Source: Salinisphaera sp.
Lineage (GTDB): Bacteria > Pseudomonadota > Gammaproteobacteria > Nevskiales > Salinisphaeraceae
Length of the DNA: 50,652 bases
Assembly (NCBI GenBank): GCA_027858915.1
Contig: JAQIBT010000049.1
Span: 1 to 50,652, forward strand
Direction: 5' to 3'
The position numbers and the translations under genes are program-made. Of this stretch, positions 46,432-50,652 are shown in pieces. Below the pieces are notes generated by a model that was given only the letters and a program-made list of their open reading frames with translations, had not been told where the DNA came from and did not search any database. Within the stretch, counting starts at the first letter, position 1; every line of letters starts with the position of its first letter.

Positions 46432-49400
46432 TTGACTGACTCCCAGACCGATCCACGGGTGCAGCTGGCGCAAGTACAGACGCGTGAGCGCCACCGTCTG
46501 ACCGTGCAGCTGAACAAGGCACGTAGCGCCGACGCGCGCGCCAGCGCGGCAGCCAGCATTCACAAGAGCGCAACGCAGACTGCACAACGCCAGCAATCCC
46601 GGCCTGATATCCAGCTTGCCGAAGGGTTGCCGGTGACCGGGCGCGCCGAGGAGATCCGTGCCGCGCTGGACAAACACCAGGCCATCATCGTGTGCGGCGA
46701 AACCGGCTCCGGCAAGACCACACAGCTGCCCAAGATTCTGATGCAGGCCGGATTCGGCGCGCGCGGGCTGATCGGCCATACGCAGCCCCGACGGCTCGCA
46801 GCACGCAGCGTCGGGCAACGCATTGCCGACGAGACCGGCACGAACTTCGGCGATCTGATCGGCTTCCAGACGCGTTTCGAGAACAAGCTGTCGGATGCCA
46901 CCCAGGTCAAGCTGATGACTGACGGCATTCTGCTGGCCGAGACGGCACGCGACCGATTTCTGAACAAATACGAAGCCATCGTGATCGACGAGGCCCACGA
47001 GCGCACGCTCAACGTGGATTTCCTGCTGGGTTATCTCAAGCAGCTGTTGCCCAGACGCCCCGATCTGAAGGTTGTCGTTACATCCGCCACTATCGACCCG
47101 GAACGATTTGCGACGTTCTTTTCAGATGCGCCGATCGTCAACGTAGAAGGGCGGGGCTATCCCGTGGCCGTACGCTATCGCCCGCCGGAAGAGAATGCGA
47201 GCCAGCCCGATGCGGTGGAAACAGCCATTCGCGAACTATGGCGTGAAGGCCCGGGCGATATTCTGGTGTTCCTGCCGGGCGAGCGCGATATTCGCGACGC
47301 CGAGCAACATCTGTCCAAGGCGCTTGCGGGCGAGAAATACAACGCCGAAGTGGTGCCGCTGTACGCACGCCTGACCCGTGCTGCCCAGAATCGGATATTC
47401 TCGGCGTCGAACGGTCGCCGCGTCGTGCTCTCGACGAACGTCGCAGAAACATCGCTTACCGTGCCGGGAATTCGCTACGTCGTGGACACGGGTCTGGCGC
47501 GTATCAGCCGCTATTCCACTGCATCCAAGGTACAACGGCTGCCAATCGAGCCGGTGTCGCAGGCCAGCTGCAATCAGCGCGCTGGCCGCTGCGGACGCGT
47601 CGCCCCCGGCATCTGCGTGCGTCTGTTCGACGAAGCCGATTTTCTCAACCGACCGGAATTCACCGATCCCGAGATTCGGCGTACCAACCTGGCGAACGTA
47701 TTGCTGACCATGGCGGATCTGCGGTTGGGTGCGATCGAGGATTTCCCCTTCATCGACCCGCCAGAGCGTCGCTATATCAACGACGGTCGCAATCTACTCA
47801 CCCAGTTGGAAGCGTTGGCCGACGGCAAGATCACCAAGCTGGGCCGACAACTGGCCCGTCTGCCGCTCGATCCCCGTATCGGTCGCATGTTGATCGCCGG
47901 TGATCGCTTTGCTGTGCCGGCCGCGTTGCGCGTGATTGCGGCAGGGCTGACGATTCAGGATCCGCGCGAGCGCCCGGCTGCCATGCGCCAAGCCGCCGAC
48001 GAGGCCCAGAAACCGTTTGCCGATCCTCGGTCTGACTTTATCAGCCTGCTCAAGCTGTGGGACCAGTACAGTCAGGCCCGACGCGAGCGCTCGAACAGCC
48101 AGCTGCGGCGCTGGTGTACCGAGCATTTCGTCAATTTCATGCGTATGCGTGAATGGGAGGATCTGGCTCGCCAGCTACGCCGTATCGGCCATGATATCGG
48201 GCTGGCCAACGAGGCCGCCAAGGGCCACCTCGCCGAAGCGGATTTCATCAATATTCATCAGGCGCTGCTGCCAGGGCTGCTCGACCATATCGGTCAACTC
48301 GACGACAAGAGCGGCCGCATTCCGGACTATCTGGGCGCCCGCGGACGCAAGTTTCGTATCTTCCCCGGGTCCGGTCTGTCGAAAAAGAAGCCGCAGTGGA
48401 TAGTGGGTGGCGAGTTGATCGAGACCAGCCAGCTGTTCGCGCATACAGTGGCCAGCGTCGATCCTAAATGGATAGAAGCCGCGGCCGCGCATCTGATCGT
48501 GCGTGAACACTACGACCCACACTGGGAGAAACGCCGCGGGCAGGTAGCGGCCCGTGAACGCGTGAAACTGTTTGGCTTGACACTGGCAGATGGCCGCAAG
48601 GTCGACTTCGGTCGCTTGGAGCCAGTGCTGGCGCGCGAGATATTCATCCGCGACGGTCTGGTGGCGTTCGCGGTGACCTCGGCGCGGGGCCGACTGCCGG
48701 ACTTTCTGGCTTTCAATCAGGCAGTGGTGGAAGAGATCGAGGCGCGCGAGGCAAGATTCCGCCGGCGTGACCTGCTGGTGGATGAAGCCACGCAGGTGGC
48801 GTTCTACGATGAGCGCCTGCCGGCGAGCGTTCGCGATAGGAAGACGCTCGAGCAATGGCTCAAGCGCCACGACGACGCACAACTGCATTTCGAGGAAGAG
48901 GCGTTGCTGCGCTCCGCCGGCGTGGAACTGGCCGAAAATGCCTATCCGGAATCCATGCGGCTTGGCGACCTGCCGGTAGCACTCGACTATGCGTTCGAGC
49001 CCGGTACGCCGGCTGACGGTGTGACGGCGCGTATCCCGCTGGCCGCGATCAACCAGATGTCGGCCGAGCGGGCACAATGGCTGGTGCCCGGCCTGCTGGA
49101 AGAGAAATACCGAGAGTATCTGCGCGCCTTGCCCAAGAAACTGCGCAAGTCTGTAGTGCCGGTGCCTGAGTTTGCACGAGCCGCCGCCGAACGCGCGGAC
49201 TTTGGCATCGGTGACCCGGAAGCAGCGCTGCGACAAGCAATCAAGGCGATGACGGGACTGACGATCCCGCCTGATGCATGGGAGGATTTCGCGCCGAGCG
49301 CACATCTGCAGATGCGCTTTGAAGTCGTCGACGACGACGGCGAGATCGTGGCCAGTGGGCGCGATCTGGATGCCCTGCGCGGTGAACTGGGGGCACGCGC

Positions 49401-50358
49401 CCGCGAGGCCGTCAGCCATGCCGCCGGGCAGAATTTGTCGATCCGGGAACTGGTCGAATGGCCCGATCGCGATCTATCCCAGCCGGTCGCGCTCACCCAC
49501 GCCGGCGTGCGCCTGGAGGCATTACCAACGCTGGTCGATCGCGGTACACACGTCGACCTCGAACTGCTGGACGATCCGGCGGCTGCGGCGGCGGCCCATC
49601 GACAGGGCGTCATCCGACTGCTGCGTCTGGCTGCCGCAAAACCCTGTCGACTGGTGAAGCGTGATCTGCCGGGTCTGAAACAACAGGCGCTCGCACCGCT
49701 GGACAATCCGCCCGATACGGCGGCGGTGCCTTCAGAGCTGGTACAAGCCATTCAGCGCGACAACGAAACGCCGCTGGTCGCTGATCTGCTCAACGCGCTC
49801 ATTGGCTCGCGAATATCGACGCTTCCCTATCAGCCGGCGGATTTTCTTGTGCTGGCCGACGCTGTACGCAGCCACATGATGGCCGATGCCGTTGTACTCT
49901 GGAAAGATATCAGGCCCGCCCTGGAAACCGCAGCGAACGTGCGCAAGCGTCTGGCGAAGAACATAGGGCTCGACTGGATGGCCGCGGTTGAGGATATCCG
50001 CGACCAGCTGGCTCATCTGCTGTATATGGGTTTCATCAGCGCCAGTATGAATGCCGCGAACCATGCGCGCGATCTGGCGCGCTATCTGGCCGCCATCGAG
50101 CAACGGCTCGACAAGTTGGCGCGAGACGGCGCAGCGCAGGACAAGAGTCGCATGCGCCAGATCGCGCCGTACTGGCAGGCGTACAAACAGCGGGCCGAGA
50201 AAGCCACTCGGCGCAGCGAATGGAGCGACGAAATCACACGACTGCGCTGGATGGTCGAGGAATACCGCGTTCAGGTGTTTGCGCAGACGCTGGGCACGAG
50301 TATCAAGGTGTCTGCAAAGCGGCTTGACGCCCAGATCGCACTGGTAGACGGCCGTTGA
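46432..50358 (+). CDS. hrpA: ATP-dependent RNA helicase HrpA
   Basis: A 1308-residue DEAH-box helicase, matching the usual length of about 1300. Walker A GETGSGKTT is at 89-97 and DEAH at 186-189 in VIDEAHERTL. SATIDPERF (motif III), STNVAETSLTVPGI and QRAGRCGRVAPG (motif VI) complete the core. The helicase-associated and OB-fold domains follow, and a C-terminal half of about 600 residues is characteristic of HrpA. In E. coli it helps rescue stalled ribosomes and process mRNA. The TTG at 46432 is the only start: an in-frame TAA lies immediately before it, and GAGG is positioned six bases upstream. Confidence 0.95.
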   Translation: MTDSQTDPRVQLAQVQTRERHRLTVQLNKARSADARASAAASIHKSATQTAQRQQSRPDIQLAEGLPVTGRAEEIRAALDKHQAIIVCGETGSGKTTQLPKILMQAGFGARGLIGHTQPRRLAARSVGQRIADETGTNFGDLIGFQTRFENKLSDATQVKLMTDGILLAETARDRFLNKYEAIVIDEAHERTLNVDFLLGYLKQLLPRRPDLKVVVTSATIDPERFATFFSDAPIVNVEGRGYPVAVRYRPPEENASQPDAVETAIRELWREGPGDILVFLPGERDIRDAEQHLSKALAGEKYNAEVVPLYARLTRAAQNRIFSASNGRRVVLSTNVAETSLTVPGIRYVVDTGLARISRYSTASKVQRLPIEPVSQASCNQRAGRCGRVAPGICVRLFDEADFLNRPEFTDPEIRRTNLANVLLTMADLRLGAIEDFPFIDPPERRYINDGRNLLTQLEALADGKITKLGRQLARLPLDPRIGRMLIAGDRFAVPAALRVIAAGLTIQDPRERPAAMRQAADEAQKPFADPRSDFISLLKLWDQYSQARRERSNSQLRRWCTEHFVNFMRMREWEDLARQLRRIGHDIGLANEAAKGHLAEADFINIHQALLPGLLDHIGQLDDKSGRIPDYLGARGRKFRIFPGSGLSKKKPQWIVGGELIETSQLFAHTVASVDPKWIEAAAAHLIVREHYDPHWEKRRGQVAARERVKLFGLTLADGRKVDFGRLEPVLAREIFIRDGLVAFAVTSARGRLPDFLAFNQAVVEEIEAREARFRRRDLLVDEATQVAFYDERLPASVRDRKTLEQWLKRHDDAQLHFEEEALLRSAGVELAENAYPESMRLGDLPVALDYAFEPGTPADGVTARIPLAAINQMSAERAQWLVPGLLEEKYREYLRALPKKLRKSVVPVPEFARAAAERADFGIGDPEAALRQAIKAMTGLTIPPDAWEDFAPSAHLQMRFEVVDDDGEIVASGRDLDALRGELGARAREAVSHAAGQNLSIRELVEWPDRDLSQPVALTHAGVRLEALPTLVDRGTHVDLELLDDPAAAAAAHRQGVIRLLRLAAAKPCRLVKRDLPGLKQQALAPLDNPPDTAAVPSELVQAIQRDNETPLVADLLNALIGSRISTLPYQPADFLVLADAVRSHMMADAVVLWKDIRPALETAANVRKRLAKNIGLDWMAAVEDIRDQLAHLLYMGFISASMNAANHARDLARYLAAIEQRLDKLARDGAAQDKSRMRQIAPYWQAYKQRAEKATRRSEWSDEITRLRWMVEEYRVQVFAQTLGTSIKVSAKRLDAQIALVDGR

Positions 50359-50447
50359 AACCACGCTGCCCATGCCGCCATTTAATCTCGTCTGGTCCGA
50401 TAATCTGTCGCCTAGGTTGAGTGGCCCCTGTCTTTGTCTTCAATCCT

Positions 50448-50453
50448 TATAAT
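50448..50453 (+). promoter_or_regulatory. Isolated TATAAT box downstream of hrpA
   Basis: A perfect -10 hexamer lies in the 173 bases between hrpA and the next, minus-strand gene. No well-spaced -35 box is visible and no plus-strand gene follows in the window. An inverted repeat lies about 25-70 bases downstream. Confidence 0.25.
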
Positions 50454-50475
50454 CTGCGGATAACCCTGTCCTGGT

Positions 50476-50523
50476 GTTTGCTGCCGGATGCGCACACCCC
50501 TGGCAAGCAACAGGCCAGCAAAC
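50476..50523. repeat. Inverted repeat between convergent hrpA and the last gene
   Basis: GTTTGCTG (50476-50483) and CAGCAAAC (50516-50523) are perfect complements around a 32-base loop that holds a smaller CTGGC/GCCAG pairing. It ends 9 bases before the stop of the minus-strand gene, so it may take part in termination. No T-run is present. Confidence 0.4.
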
Positions 50524-50531
50524 GATCCCAG

Positions 50532-50652
50532 TCAAGCGCGCCCGATGAGCACGCCGGCGGCGAAGACCAGCGCGCCGCTGAGTACGACCTGGAAGCTCGC
50601 CCGCAAAAACGGCGTATCCATATAGCGGTTCTGGATCCAGGCGATGGCCCAG
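50532..50652 (-). CDS. 3' end of a membrane protein, probably VIT/CCC1-like (partial)
   Basis: Only the last 39 residues are inside the window; the gene enters from the right edge. They read WAIAWIQNRYMDTPFLRASF, then QVVLSGALVFAAGVLIGRA and stop. One hydrophobic helix after a basic/aromatic turn and the FAAGVLIG end resemble the C-terminus of VIT1/CCC1-family iron or manganese transporters, including rubrerythrin-VIT fusions. With so little sequence the assignment is weak; that it is the C-terminal helix of a membrane protein is safer. Confidence 0.45.
   Translation of the reverse strand, partial: WAIAWIQNRYMDTPFLRASFQVVLSGALVFAAGVLIGRA

Noticed and set aside
46345-46998. Upstream extension of the thioesterase frame
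   Set aside because: It runs antisense through the first part of hrpA. The thioesterase domain is complete from 46344.
48175-49419. 414-codon minus-strand frame inside hrpA
   Set aside because: HrpA is continuous and conserved through this part; the opposite frame has shadow-type composition.

Overview
The window reads as a stretch of a GC-rich (about 60% by eye) gammaproteobacterial chromosome. The strongest marker is an smc-zipA-ligA cluster, because ZipA is confined to Gammaproteobacteria. DksA, HrpA, CysZ, the rimI neighbourhood and purEK fit the same class. A halotolerant Salinisphaera-like lineage is only a guess from the overall gene mix; the sequence does not prove it. Gene density is high, no gap without a gene exceeds about 215 bases, and I found no tRNA, rRNA, CRISPR array, transposase or prophage.

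Layout. 1-2.5 kb: one copy of a dispersed palindromic element, an SLC13-type permease and a rhodanese. 2.7-5 kb: a glycoside hydrolase family 15 gene whose 5' end is joined head to head to the 3' third of a trehalose-6-phosphate synthase gene, a rearrangement scar. 5-7.1 kb: an AlkA-like glycosylase, an atypical SDR and a YfcG-type glutathione transferase. 7.2-12.5 kb: branched-chain amino acid synthesis, with ilvB divergent from ilvH-ilvC, followed by a phosphatidylserine-decarboxylase-like gene and pssA. 12.5-14.3 kb: a 27-codon remnant of a GT2 glycosyltransferase, then an ArnT-like glycosyltransferase. 14.3-17 kb: a family-4-like uracil-DNA glycosylase without its iron-sulfur cysteines, rimI and an MFS transporter. 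17-20.5 kb: cysZ, dksA and phaR on the minus strand, a glycine-zipper lipoprotein, the second copy of the palindromic element, and queF.

20.7-27.3 kb: smc-zipA-ligA. 27.4-32.8 kb: a sugar or polyol locus made of a LacI regulator, an ABC importer (binding protein, single-domain ATPase, permease) and a ribitol-dehydrogenase-like SDR, with a LacI-type operator in front. 33-37.5 kb: an unknown small protein, a TonB-dependent receptor, BolA, a YciI-like protein, a YciO/Sua5-type protein that may be translated from a leaderless mRNA, and a META-domain protein. 37.6-41.9 kb: a MATE exporter overlapping a PD-(D/E)XK/MmcB-like protein, then a lemA-TPM-TPM cluster. 42-44.7 kb: purE-purK and a FUSC-type membrane protein, overlapping by 4 bases each. 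44.9-50.4 kb: a secreted repeat-bearing protein, an acyl-CoA thioesterase and the large helicase gene hrpA. The window closes inside the 3' end of a probable VIT-type membrane protein.

Most genes are ordinary housekeeping genes. I do not see a clear unknown multi-gene defence or metabolic system. The items most worth a second look are the structured 166-base element, the otsA/GH15 junction with the GT2 remnant as evidence of local genome decay, the pentitol-type uptake locus, and the enzymes that have lost key residues.
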